Part shown: positions 43,879-50,937 of the stretch, in pieces | Layout: every line of letters begins with the position of its first letter | How positions within the stretch are numbered: position 1 is the stretch's first letter | IMG/VR virus record: IMGVR_UViG_3300043465_001492 | Location: 42,637-106,636 of that record | Reading direction: 5' to 3' (one strand) | DNA: 64,000 bases | Origin: a virus | The notes under the pieces: model-generated | Told to the model about the DNA's origin: nothing | Databases searched by the model: none | What the model saw: the letters and a program-made list of their open reading frames with translations, nothing else | Program-made: the position numbers and the translations under genes

Positions 43879-44115
43879 TTACGTTAGTTGTCCTCCAACC
43901 CATTCTTTACTCCATACCGATATAGAGTCAGGTGTATAACAACCTTCTGGGATTGATGATGCCGCTTTGTTGTATTTTCCTGCTAACACATCACATAGGT
44001 GACTCCATTCTTCTGCATCAAAAACCATCTCTTTGCCTTCTTTATAGATACAAATTTTTTCTGGCTTATAAGAGCCGTCCCATTCTCTTAAAAGATTTGC
44101 TAGTACACTAATCAT
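43879..44115 (-). CDS. Hypothetical 78-aa protein
   Basis: Soluble, acidic; LANLLREWDGSYKPEKICIY, then EEWSHLCDVLAGKYNKAASS. No family recognised. Confidence 0.5.
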   Translation of the reverse strand: MISVLANLLREWDGSYKPEKICIYKEGKEMVFDAEEWSHLCDVLAGKYNKAASSIPEGCYTPDSISVWSKEWVGGQLT

Positions 44116-44126
44116 ATTTGAGTTTC

Positions 44127-44333
44127 TTATTTCAATCTGTAAACTTCAAGTCCGCAATCCTCAATGTCACTATCGGTAAACATATCATAGTCACTGTTAT
44201 ATACAAATCCTATGGTTGGTTCCCATGTATGACAGGTGTATACTCGTGTACCTACATCATCTAAGATGTCTGTTACCTGAAAGATTTGATCAGCAGCAAC
44301 TAGTAAGTCTTCTACTTTAATATCTTCTTGCAT
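44127..44333 (-). CDS. Hypothetical 68-aa acidic protein
   Basis: MQEDIKVEDLLVAADQIFQV ... rich in D/E and beta-prone (GTRVYTCHTWEPTIGFVYNS). Preceded by the second copy of the AAGGAACTC element. Confidence 0.5.
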   Translation of the reverse strand: MQEDIKVEDLLVAADQIFQVTDILDDVGTRVYTCHTWEPTIGFVYNSDYDMFTDSDIEDCGLEVYRLK

Positions 44334-44344
44334 ACCTTATTATA

Positions 44345-44479
44345 TTAGAGTTCCTTCTGTATTTCCTTCTTACCATCTTTACGCACACGCTTATTCTGTA
44401 CTCGTCCCCAGTACTTGCGTAGATGCTTCCACCATTGAACGGTCTTGACACCGCCTTTGCTCTTTGCTGAACTACTCAT
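44345..44479 (-). CDS. Small basic protein, 44 aa (intact copy of a decayed paralogue)
   Basis: MSSSAKSKGGVKTVQWWKHL then RKYWGRVQNKRVRKDGKKEI and QKEL: strongly basic with tryptophans, plausibly nucleic acid binding. A degraded relative lies at 45197-45329. Its last codons form copy 2 of the 20-nt repeat. Confidence 0.55.
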   Translation of the reverse strand: MSSSAKSKGGVKTVQWWKHLRKYWGRVQNKRVRKDGKKEIQKEL

Positions 44480-44505
44480 AAATTTATCAAGTGTGATGGT
44501 TAGAT

Positions 44506-44808
44506 TTATTTAAGAACTGCATCGATTTTAGACAACATGCTCGCTGGAACTTTCCATCGACCGCCACTAGTTTGAACCGTGACAAACTTAACGGCAATCT
44601 TGACAACATATCCAGTGGTCACGCCTCCACTTCGTGGGCTTGTAAATTGGACATTGTCGCCGAGATGAAGAGAAGCTTTGGTCTTTTGAGCAAGGCGAGT
44701 GCGGGCAAAGGTGACAGCTTGAAGGATGCTATTGATGTCATCAATTGTAAAATTTCCAGAGATGATCGCCGAGTTGATGTCTTGTACGCTGAGTGATGCT
44801 TTTTTCAT
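44506..44808 (-). CDS. SH3/KOW-like early protein, 100 aa
   Basis: Start ATG 44808, directly behind PeSL cassette 4. An N-terminal helical part (ASLSVQDINSAIISGNFTID) is followed by a barrel-like part LHLGDNVQFTSPRSGGVTTG, YVVKIAVKFVTVQTSGGRWK, similar to KOW or Sm barrels. Function unknown, possibly RNA or DNA binding. Confidence 0.55.
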   Translation of the reverse strand: MKKASLSVQDINSAIISGNFTIDDINSILQAVTFARTRLAQKTKASLHLGDNVQFTSPRSGGVTTGYVVKIAVKFVTVQTSGGRWKVPASMLSKIDAVLK

Positions 44809-44910
44809 ATTGTGTGGTTTGTTGCTTACATGGTTATTATAGCATAAACCACTGCAAAAGTACACAACTTTTTTCATAAAAGTGAAAAAAGGCCCCGGAC
44901 GGTGTCCGGG
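44809..44910 (-). promoter_or_regulatory. PeSL-like cassette 4
   Basis: Clearest copy: stem CCCGGAC-ACC-GTCCGGG (44910-44894) followed by GCC and TTTTTT as terminator, then -35 GTGTAC (44865-44860), 18-nt spacer and -10 TATAAT (44841-44836). Confidence 0.88.
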
Positions 44911-44925
44911 CTTAGAAAAATGACC

Positions 44926-45192
44926 TCAGCAAGGCCATTCCGGACGTGGTTTTGGCCACACAACCTCCAATCCGCGCCGCCTAAGAGCCTCAATCTCTTC
45001 GATCTTTGTGTATACATCGAGTGCCTCTTCAAAGGTGTCCCAGTTTTTACCGCTTCTGTAGAAACTCGAGTCGATGTCAAACGGGTCAATGTCATTCCAC
45101 ATCCATAAGAACTTGCGTTGAATATAGTATTTTTCATATGACAGTTTTGTGTTTCTGTCACGATAGTCCCTTACGATTCTGTATTTTGGCAT
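44926..45192 (-). CDS. Hypothetical 88-aa protein, paralogue of 46523-46723
   Basis: Start ATG 45192 (MPKYRIVRDYRDRNTKLSYE). A longer frame upstream reads through the pseudogene and is rejected. The core YRIV ... YYIQRKFLWMWNDI matches YRIV ... YYAIQEKFLWFWIT in the gene at 46523. C-terminus EALRRRGLEVVWPKPRPEWP. Unknown function. Confidence 0.55.
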   Translation of the reverse strand: MPKYRIVRDYRDRNTKLSYEKYYIQRKFLWMWNDIDPFDIDSSFYRSGKNWDTFEEALDVYTKIEEIEALRRRGLEVVWPKPRPEWPC

Positions 45193-45196
45193 AAGT

Positions 45197-45329
45197 TTAT
45201 TTTTGTGTTTGTTTTTTCCCATCAGCGCGTACACGTTTATTTTGAACGCGCTTCCAATATTTTCGAAGATGCTTTCACCGCTGAATGGTTGACACACTCA
45301 CTTCCTTTACCCTTTGATAAACTACTCAT
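45197..45329 (-). pseudogene. Decayed paralogue of the 44-aa basic protein
   Basis: ATG 45329 begins MSSLSKGKGS like the intact gene at 44479. After a frame change the sequence reads ...TIQR, a TGA where the intact gene has TGG (Trp), then KHLRKYWKRVQNKRVRADGK and KQTQK before TAA at 45197. The frame shift plus nonsense codon mean no full product. Confidence 0.7.
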
Positions 45330-45408
45330 AATTTTTTACTGGGTTTGATCGTTTTTACTGTGCAGTGAAAGTTTGTTATGGAGTAAACTATTAAGGTCAC
45401 TGCTTAGC

Positions 45409-45765
45409 TCATTGATAGGGCGGCAGTTCCCACTTTTGTGGCACAAACGTTTTGCATGAGAAGTTGTCGGTGCAAACGGTTAATGTATCATCATACTCTT
45501 TAATTTTTTCTTTTAGCATCATAACCGCTGCTTCAAAACGATTGGCATCAAGTCGATAGTGCTCAGCAGTTTCTTCTGCTTCCTTTAGTTTATATCGCAT
45601 GTCGATAATGTCATTGACTGCATTGGTCGCTTCTGCGATTGCATTGTCGCGCTCGCGTTCTAGTTTGCATGCATGTTCTGACATCTCTTCCCATGCTTCA
45701 TGATATGGGGTGTCTGACATAATTTGTGCGTCCCACAGGGCGTCTGTTTCTGATGTTTCACTCAT
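45409..45765 (-). CDS. Coiled-coil protein with SETSETD N-terminus, 118 aa
   Basis: MSETSETDALWDAQIMSDTP, then helices HACKLERERDNAIAEATNAV and MRYKLKEAEETAEHYRLDAN. The N-terminal S-x-T-x-x-TDA plus LERERDxA pattern recurs in the gene at 45978 and in many phage and environmental bacterial proteins of unknown function. Strong ribosome site AAAGGAGG before the ATG. Confidence 0.6.
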   Translation of the reverse strand: MSETSETDALWDAQIMSDTPYHEAWEEMSEHACKLERERDNAIAEATNAVNDIIDMRYKLKEAEETAEHYRLDANRFEAAVMMLKEKIKEYDDTLTVCTDNFSCKTFVPQKWELPPYQ

Positions 45766-45977
45766 GATTGCCTCCTTTCACATGTAGATCTTCTTCGTCC
45801 GTTTTTAGTGTGACACTCATGGCTTTCGTTTCCAATAGTAGTATTAAAGGCAAAACCATCCCAGAAATCGGGTTTAGCTTTGTGTATATCTCTCTCCTTC
45901 GTCACAGCAGCGATCTTTTCGATCCATGGTTTGAGGTGTTCATCGAGTTGTACGACAGTGCATCCCTCAAACGATCC
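45762..45977 (-). other. Open frame without start codon, in frame after the TGA of the upstream gene
   Basis: Directly after the TGA of 45978-46340 the same frame stays open for 71 codons to TGA at 45762. It encodes plausible protein (CTVVQLDEHLKPWIEKIAAV, then KAKPDFWDGFAFNTTIGNES). There is no ATG. Either a gene that lost its start or a stop-interrupted extension. Confidence 0.4.
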
Positions 45978-46340
45978 TCACATAACATTGATGCGAACCA
46001 TTGCGATTAAATCGTTAGTAATAGTCGTCAATCTGTCTCGTTGCTCTTGCATACGATGTCCGTGTAGCACAGCAGTCTCGTAGTTGTTGACCGCTTTGTT
46101 GCGTTCTTCTAACAGCAATTGCATATTAGGATGAGACAAATCCAGAATTGATTCTTTAAGCGTATCAAGTTGCTCCTGCATACGATGCTCTCGTAGCACA
46201 GCAGTTTCATAGTTGTTGACTGCTTCATCGCGTTGCTGTTCTAGCTTACGAGCAACTGTTGCTGGCACAAAATAGTCACCTTCATCTGGATTGAATCCTA
46301 GAAAGATTTGATTTGCATCTGTGTCCGGTGTATTACTCAT
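45978..46340 (-). CDS. Coiled-coil protein with internal duplication, 120 aa
   Basis: MSNTPDTDANQIFLGFNPDE, then two copies of a 26-residue unit: RDEAVNNYETAVLREHRMQE and RNKAVNNYETAVLHGHRMQE. Same family feel as 45409-45765. Function unknown. Confidence 0.6.
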   Translation of the reverse strand: MSNTPDTDANQIFLGFNPDEGDYFVPATVARKLEQQRDEAVNNYETAVLREHRMQEQLDTLKESILDLSHPNMQLLLEERNKAVNNYETAVLHGHRMQEQRDRLTTITNDLIAMVRINVM

Positions 46341-46530
46341 GATCTATTTTATTGACTGCGCATTGTAGTATCGTTGTAACGGTTACATGCTGTTTAATCT
46401 GTGGTTTTGTTCCCATTTTTAGTTTCTCAACGTAAAAATCTAAAGCAATGTCCTGATCAAAAAAGATTGCATTTTTAAACACTTTATTTTTGTTTAGCCA
46501 AAGCACTTCGTATTTTATATCTTCACTCAT
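46333..46530 (-). CDS. Hypothetical 65-aa protein
   Basis: MSEDIKYEVLWLNKNKVFKN ... alpha/beta, ending QCAVNKIDHE; it overlaps both neighbours by 8 nt, fitting tight operon packing. No family recognised. Confidence 0.5.
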   Translation of the reverse strand: MSEDIKYEVLWLNKNKVFKNAIFFDQDIALDFYVEKLKMGTKPQIKQHVTVTTILQCAVNKIDHE

Positions 46531-46723
46531 AAGAAAATGTTTTTACTATTCTGTTTGGGTTTTTCAATAGTTTCATAACCATATCTTCTGCAGATTCTGC
46601 TGTTGCCCAAATTCCATAACTAAAATCTGTGATCCAAAACCAAAGAAACTTCTCTTGAATTGCATAGTATGTTCTAGCAGTTGGAACGTCTATACGTTCT
46701 ACTATTCTATATAGTTCTTTCAT
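46523..46723 (-). CDS. Hypothetical 66-aa protein, paralogue of 44926-45192
   Basis: ELYRIVERIDVPTARTYYAI followed by QEKFLWFWITDFSYG, matching the YRIV...YY-IQ-KFLW-W pattern at 44926. C-terminus helical (TAESAEDMVMKLLKNPNRIV). Confidence 0.55.
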   Translation of the reverse strand: MKELYRIVERIDVPTARTYYAIQEKFLWFWITDFSYGIWATAESAEDMVMKLLKNPNRIVKTFSYE

Positions 46724-46727
46724 AAGT

Positions 46728-46979
46728 TTATTCTACTACAGTTTCGGTCCACGTTCTGTATTTTCGTTGGAGTCCTCGCTTCTTATATTCTCTTTCGATA
46801 GTGTCATCAATATGTGCGCTGCCATCTGCACCGATTACTTCATCACCACATGAACAGCAGCGAAGCATCGGAATGTCTGTTATAGTAATGCTTCCAAGAA
46901 CATGTTCATCATAAGTTTCGGTGACGAACACCCGCTGCAGTGTGCCATTGCATTCCCAACATTTTTCATTTTTCAACAT
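46728..46979 (-). CDS. YgiT/MqsA-type zinc-finger protein, 83 aa
   Basis: Start ATG 46979 behind GGAG. Two CxxC pairs, CWEC near residue 7 and CCSC near residue 42, frame an ITITDIPMLRC beta segment, as in YgiT/MqsA-N zinc ribbons. The C-terminus DDTIEREYKKRGLQRKYRT is basic helical. MqsA-type domains act in toxin-antitoxin antitoxins or as DNA-binding adaptors; no partner toxin is seen. Confidence 0.6.
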   Translation of the reverse strand: MLKNEKCWECNGTLQRVFVTETYDEHVLGSITITDIPMLRCCSCGDEVIGADGSAHIDDTIEREYKKRGLQRKYRTWTETVVE

Positions 46980-46999
46980 ATTAAAGATCTCCTTCAAAT

Positions 47000-47953
47000 T
47001 TATGCCTCCCAACTTGTAACGAGCATTGCTTCTACACTCGGGATATCAAGTAAGTTTCTTCCGCCCGAGTAAGAAACCGCACTTTGAAGGTCCTGTTCTA
47101 TCTCGAGCAATTTTTCTGCATAGGTCATTGTGTCAAGATCTAGTGAACGCTTAACTCCTTCAACGTTTCGATATTCACCCTTGTTGTATTGAGAAGCACT
47201 TCCAAAATAAACTTTTTGACCGTCAATCATTTCAGCCGGTGAATCAATACATCGACTAAAGAGACCACCAACCATAACCATCTCTGCTCCGGCGTGAATT
47301 GCTTTTACAATGTCGGCATGCTCACGAACTCCGCCATCTGCGACTATTGGTGGATCATCAAGTTCTCGCACACGATCAATGAGTGTGATACAACTATACA
47401 TTGGAAAAGTAAAGCCAGTCTTATTTTTTGTGCTACACACACCACCACCCCCAATACCAACCTTTACAGCATCTGCTCCCCATTCAACAAGCCTGCGATA
47501 GCCTTCGGGAGTGCAGACATTGCCGGCAATAATTTTTGTATCAAGAGACAGCAAAGAAATATGACTCAACATCTCTTTCATAAGAATGCTATCACCATGA
47601 GCAATGTCGATTGTGACATAGTCTAACTTTAAATCTTCTGCTGCGATCTGCTCAAGTAGATATTTGTCGACTTCTTGTACGCCTACGCTGATGCTGATTG
47701 TTTTCCAACCTTGGGCAGCGCGAACAAATTCAAGGTTATCGATGCCAAAACGATGCATGACATAGAAATAGCCGCGTTCACTCAGCCATTTTGCATGTGA
47801 TTCGTTTATGACACATACCATATTCGAAGGCACCACTGGTAATTTAAATTGTGATCCTAAAAATACTGTAGAAACTTCAGCTCTCTGACGAGTCTTTAGG
47901 CTACTATAGCGAGGCAGCAAACATATGTCTTTATATTGATATGCAGTTTTCAT
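47000..47953 (-). CDS. guaC: GMP reductase (GuaC-like), IMPDH/GMPR superfamily
   Basis: 317 residues without a CBS insert, matching the length and sequence of Bacillus-type GuaC: KLPVVPSNMVCVI, GYFYVMHRFGI, DYVTIDIAHGDS, IIAGNVCTPEGYR, catalytic loop VGIGGGGVCSTKNKTGF with Cys173, IVADGGVREHADIVKAI, VMVGGLFSRC, YFGSASQYNKGE and EQDLQSAVSYSGG. GMP reductase converts GMP to IMP with NADPH. An IMP dehydrogenase is the main alternative, but the TGF after the loop and the missing CBS domains favour reductase. Unusual for a phage: it would shift the guanine pool toward IMP and adenine nucleotides. Confidence 0.88.
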   Translation of the reverse strand: MKTAYQYKDICLLPRYSSLKTRQRAEVSTVFLGSQFKLPVVPSNMVCVINESHAKWLSERGYFYVMHRFGIDNLEFVRAAQGWKTISISVGVQEVDKYLLEQIAAEDLKLDYVTIDIAHGDSILMKEMLSHISLLSLDTKIIAGNVCTPEGYRRLVEWGADAVKVGIGGGGVCSTKNKTGFTFPMYSCITLIDRVRELDDPPIVADGGVREHADIVKAIHAGAEMVMVGGLFSRCIDSPAEMIDGQKVYFGSASQYNKGEYRNVEGVKRSLDLDTMTYAEKLLEIEQDLQSAVSYSGGRNLLDIPSVEAMLVTSWEA

Positions 47954-48039
47954 TTGTCGTATTTTTCAAAAATTATAAGTGTGCCAATCGCAAGCGAAGT
48001 CATGAGAATACAATAGAGTACTATGGTCAAATCATTCAT
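47950..48039 (-). CDS. 29-aa single-pass membrane peptide
   Basis: MNDLTIVLYCILMTSLAIGT then LIIFEKYDK. The ATG overlaps the upstream stop by 8 nt and its TGA overlaps the guaC ATG (ATGA), so it sits exactly in the operon. Confidence 0.45.
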   Translation of the reverse strand: MNDLTIVLYCILMTSLAIGTLIIFEKYDK

Positions 48040-48229
48040 AGTCATATCCTATTTTATGAGTCTCGATCCAACGATAGACTTTTTCCCCATTGTCTCTTGA
48101 CATAATCATAAGTCCGTTTTCATATGCTTCACGATATGTGTCTTCACGACCAGTAATATAACCTCCAATAAAAGCAGCAATGCTCCATGTGATAAAGGCA
48201 ATAACAAATGTTATGACATTAAATTTCAT
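48032..48229 (-). CDS. Small membrane protein, 65 aa
   Basis: Start ATG 48229 (MKFNVITFVIAFITWSIAAF), then GGYITGREDTYREAYENGLM: one N-terminal membrane helix with a charged cytoplasmic or periplasmic tail. Function unknown. Confidence 0.5.
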   Translation of the reverse strand: MKFNVITFVIAFITWSIAAFIGGYITGREDTYREAYENGLMIMSRDNGEKVYRWIETHKIGYDYE

Positions 48230-48407
48230 TTTTATTTTCAAGTTTAAAGATTAATTCAGAAATTATTTTTCTTCCATCTTCACTTAACATTAAATAGCGT
48301 GGCCTTTTATTGTGCAACTCTTTATTGGGAATATCAAGCCATGCTTCCAAAGCACACTTGTTAGTCATTATGTCTAATAATTTACAATATATTTGTTTCT
48401 CATTCAT
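48219..48407 (-). CDS. Antitoxin Xre/MbcA/ParS C-terminal-like protein, 62 aa
   Basis: Start ATG 48407. The segment ALEAWLDIPNKELHNKRPRY then LMLSEDGRKIISELIFKLE follows the DUF2384 (MbcA/ParS/Xre toxin-binding) pattern WL..PN..L....P..L....G...I...L. It lacks the usual N-terminal helix-turn-helix, and no RES toxin lies nearby. It may be a phage anti-toxin decoy, which is inference only. Confidence 0.4.
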   Translation of the reverse strand: MNEKQIYCKLLDIMTNKCALEAWLDIPNKELHNKRPRYLMLSEDGRKIISELIFKLENKNEI

Positions 48408-48425
48408 CGCCACTATATTCTACTA

Positions 48426-49097
48426 TCATATAATCTCTTTTATTTCGAGTTCGTCTAATATAATACTAGTGCATCCTTCAACATCAACTATCGAACTTAA
48501 ATGAAAATGACCGCAGTAATGACGAGTTGCGCCACACAACTTTACAAGCATATCATGCTCCTTACGTTCTTGTACGCATTCATCCCAAAGCGTAGAGTCA
48601 CGATCACACCAACCTGAGATTCCAGACTTATCAAATGGACCACTCCATGTTGGAGCACTGTGCGTAATGAGTACATCACATCGCTTTATCTTGAAAACAT
48701 CCAAGACAAACTTTTCATCTGCCCAATATGAAATGCCCTGTGCTCTCATACGTCGATCGATGCTGACAGCACCACCGACAAACAAAAATTCTTTATCATC
48801 TAGAGTCATTGATGTATAATCTGGAAGCAACTTGAAATTACTCATGCTTACCTTTCCATCAAAATATGCTGGGTCATCATGATTGCCGCGTATACCTAGA
48901 AAATCAATGTTTCGACTTTTGAAAAAGGTGTTGATATATTCAAACTGACGGGCCTGCTGCTTCTCGAGTTTAAACCCGACTCCAAGGTCACCAACGCCAA
49001 TCAAGACAAAATCACGAATATCGCCAGCTTTTATCTTAAGAAAAAGCGCATCCCATTTGCCATGAATGTCTCCTACTACAAAGATTGGCTTGTTCAT
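48426..49097 (-). CDS. Calcineurin-like metallophosphoesterase
   Basis: 223 residues with all family metal motifs in order: VGDIHGKWDAL (D10, H12), GVGDLGVGF, IRGNHDDP near 70, ITHSAPTW near 144, YCGHFHLS near 194. Related to ser/thr phosphatase or Ap4A hydrolase-type enzymes; substrate unknown. Confidence 0.85.
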   Translation of the reverse strand: MNKPIFVVGDIHGKWDALFLKIKAGDIRDFVLIGVGDLGVGFKLEKQQARQFEYINTFFKSRNIDFLGIRGNHDDPAYFDGKVSMSNFKLLPDYTSMTLDDKEFLFVGGAVSIDRRMRAQGISYWADEKFVLDVFKIKRCDVLITHSAPTWSGPFDKSGISGWCDRDSTLWDECVQERKEHDMLVKLCGATRHYCGHFHLSSIVDVEGCTSIILDELEIKEII

Positions 49098-49106
49098 AAT
49101 TATTAT

Positions 49107-49256
49107 TTACTCTACTCTATTAGCTATTGACGCACTCCAATCCAAAATGAACTGAGCATCTTCTTCACTCAATACCACCTCTCTGCCATCCGTGAGATTA
49201 GCAATTGGAGTATTGCCATCATACCAAAATCCTTGTACTGTAGTAATATCAATCAT
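49107..49256 (-). CDS. Hypothetical 49-aa early protein
   Basis: Start ATG 49256 (MIDITTVQGFWYDGNTPIAN). The 25 nt upstream retain the leader of the PeSL cassettes (CATAAGCAACAATATG with an ATAATAACC remnant) but have no -35, so the promoter looks decayed. Acidic C-terminus. Confidence 0.5.
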   Translation of the reverse strand: MIDITTVQGFWYDGNTPIANLTDGREVVLSEEDAQFILDWSASIANRVE

Positions 49257-49278
49257 ATTGTTGCTTATGTGGTTATTA

Positions 49279-49527
49279 TTAGGCATATTGAAGCAGCGCT
49301 TCTGGCGAGTTTGCATACTCTTCAAGAATTTCATAAAGTTCCTGTAGAGCTTCTTGATGAGAATAGTATTCCTCAATGCTTACTTCCCACTTGTCGCGAA
49401 GAAGTCCAGTATTGGTAAACGTTCCAGTGATAAACTTATCTCCTTCTTTTACTACTTCGGTGGTGAAATACTCACCATTTGACATCTTGATCTCTACTGT
49501 TCCATAATGTTTGTCGTCGTTGGTCAT
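49279..49527 (-). CDS. Hypothetical 82-aa early protein
   Basis: MTNDDKHYGTVEIKMSNGEY with a beta-barrel-like start (FTTEVVKEGDKFITGTFTNT) and an acidic helical end (HQEALQELYEILEEYANSPE). First gene behind PeSL cassette 5. Confidence 0.55.
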   Translation of the reverse strand: MTNDDKHYGTVEIKMSNGEYFTTEVVKEGDKFITGTFTNTGLLRDKWEVSIEEYYSHQEALQELYEILEEYANSPEALLQYA

Positions 49528-49645
49528 GCTGGTATCGGTTTGTTGCTTACATGGTTATTATAGCATAAACCGCGGCAAAAGTACACAACTTTTTTCAAAA
49601 AAGTGAAAAAAAGCCCCGAAGTTAAGCCCCGTATAGAGAAACCGA
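49528..49645 (-). promoter_or_regulatory. PeSL-like cassette 5
   Basis: -35 GTGTAC (49586-49581), 18-nt spacer, -10 TATAAT (49562-49557). The upstream part has GGGGCTT direct repeats and a T7 run but a weaker stem than cassette 4; nearly identical to the upstream part of cassette 6 (62154). Confidence 0.85.
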
Positions 49646-49648
49646 CCT

Positions 49649-50566
49649 TTAGGAGGCAAAAAAGGTGCTCAGAATATGAGCAATCGCGTTGTCTTTTGCC
49701 TTGAGTTCGACTTCCCAGGTGACGTCACGATTTGCAGAGACTACATGTGGGAGATGAGTCGCATAGTCAGTATGACTACGAGTGCTGCCAATACCCTCAC
49801 TCCAATGAAACACAGGTGTGTACTTTCCCCAACTTTGGCGAAATCGAGAGATGCTTTGAGACGAGTCGCATGACGGGTTGCACGTGTCATGAAGATTGTC
49901 ATAGACGAGTGGAAGATGCCCTGCAAAATGTGTGTAGAGATTCTCGCAATTCCAGTATGCCTTGTCTTCGTTTTCTAACACAAGTCGATGACGAACGCCA
50001 CGACTACAACGGGCGAGATTTGCACAAAAGCGAGACACATACTCGCCAATAGTTTCACGCTTAAAGTCAGGGCTCTTGTTGAGATGCAGACACATTGGAG
50101 AACTATAGTTTGCTTTACATCCCATCATATCAAGCACATATGACTGATGGTCAAGTTCGCGAATAGTCTTGTCTACAACATCAGGGTTATAACTTGATAG
50201 GACATTAAACTGATCGGGATGTGAGCTGCATGTGATGTCATGCTGCCGAGCAAATTCACCAGCCTTCGCAAGGTTGCTTGCGATATCATCAAACCCATGC
50301 AGGTCGTTGTAGCGCAACTCGAGCGTATGATCAGTAAGCAACGGGAAAATTGAACTCGACACACGATAGTGACGAGCACCTGAGTCGATGCATGCCTGGA
50401 GTGTACGCAAGATGTGCTGCGAATTATGAAGTATACGCTCGGATAGTATCTGCAACCCACGCTCACGACCAAGAGTTACAAACTGCTTGCGAGTCATCGT
50501 CTTCGCTGAGATCTTTTGGTATGTCAGTCTTTCACTTATGCAAACTAGTCCCAGTCGTGGTGTCAT
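49649..50566 (-). CDS. uvsE: UV damage endonuclease UvsE/UVDE
   Basis: 305 residues, TIM-barrel UVDE family: LGLVCISERL, the RVSSSIFPLL block, SSHPDQFNVLSSYN, DVVDKTIRELDHQSYVLDMM, LVLENEDKAYWNCEN, PLVYDNLHDTCNP, PVFHWSEGIG. These supply the metal-binding His/Glu/Asp set. It nicks 5' of UV photoproducts. Its own early promoter begins right behind the tmRNA T-run. Part of its 5' end is duplicated at 51090-51128. Confidence 0.92.
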   Translation of the reverse strand: MTPRLGLVCISERLTYQKISAKTMTRKQFVTLGRERGLQILSERILHNSQHILRTLQACIDSGARHYRVSSSIFPLLTDHTLELRYNDLHGFDDIASNLAKAGEFARQHDITCSSHPDQFNVLSSYNPDVVDKTIRELDHQSYVLDMMGCKANYSSPMCLHLNKSPDFKRETIGEYVSRFCANLARCSRGVRHRLVLENEDKAYWNCENLYTHFAGHLPLVYDNLHDTCNPSCDSSQSISRFRQSWGKYTPVFHWSEGIGSTRSHTDYATHLPHVVSANRDVTWEVELKAKDNAIAHILSTFFAS

Positions 50567-50571
50567 GATGT

Positions 50572-50601
50572 ATTATACCCTAAAAGCGTCAATTTGTAAA
50601 C
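50572..50601 (-). promoter_or_regulatory. Early promoter GTTTAC-18-TATAAT of uvsE
   Basis: -35 GTTTAC (50601-50596), -10 TATAAT (50577-50572), 5 nt before the ATG. The -35 is immediately preceded by the T7 run after the tmRNA, a terminator-promoter layout as in the PeSL cassettes. Confidence 0.8.
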
Positions 50602-50608
50602 AAAAAAA

Positions 50609-50935
50609 TGGTGGATGTGTGGAGGATCGAACTCCAGTCCATGACTTCTCGGCAATATACTTCTACAATTTATTGATTGATGTTAGGACAATCACAACCT
50701 AGATTGTTGTCGAGCAATCCCGCATCAATATTCGAATCGATGAGTCTATTATATTTTCGATATACAATTATCCGACCCTCCTCTGTACCAACGCATGTTA
50801 TCGGAGTTGATGCGTTGGTGCGGTTATGCCGCGAGAGCTAGTGTATCTTTTTCGTTTTTCTCTTGCACTTAGAGTCGTGCAGACTGTGCATTGCATATAT
50901 TGCTTCAAATGTCATGTCGAAACCATGTCACACCC
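50609..50935 (-). ncRNA. ssrA: Phage-encoded one-piece tmRNA
   Basis: 327 nt. 5' GGGTGTG pairs with 3' CACATCC (7 bp, one GU), followed by encoded ACCA. The 5' hallmark TGGTTTCGACA is present and the T arm is TGGAG-TTCGATC-CTCCA. Pseudoknot helix ACCAACGCAT/ATGCGTTGGT (10 bp) follows the tag. The tag frame at 50868-50824 reads (V)QEKNEKDTLALAA then TAA, ending in the LAA degradation signal. It would rescue stalled ribosomes and tag peptides for host ClpXP. A T7 run follows. The resume codon is not certain (GTG 50868 or CAA 50865). Confidence 0.92.
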
Positions 50936-50937
50936 GT

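Noticed and set aside
44926-45297. 123-aa protein starting at 45297
   Set aside because: The first 35 codons read through the decayed paralogue in a third frame; the homologous part starts at ATG 45192.
46728-46979. Toxin-antitoxin module with the MqsA-type zinc protein
   Set aside because: Neighbouring genes show no MqsR or other toxin signature; a lone zinc ribbon is not enough.
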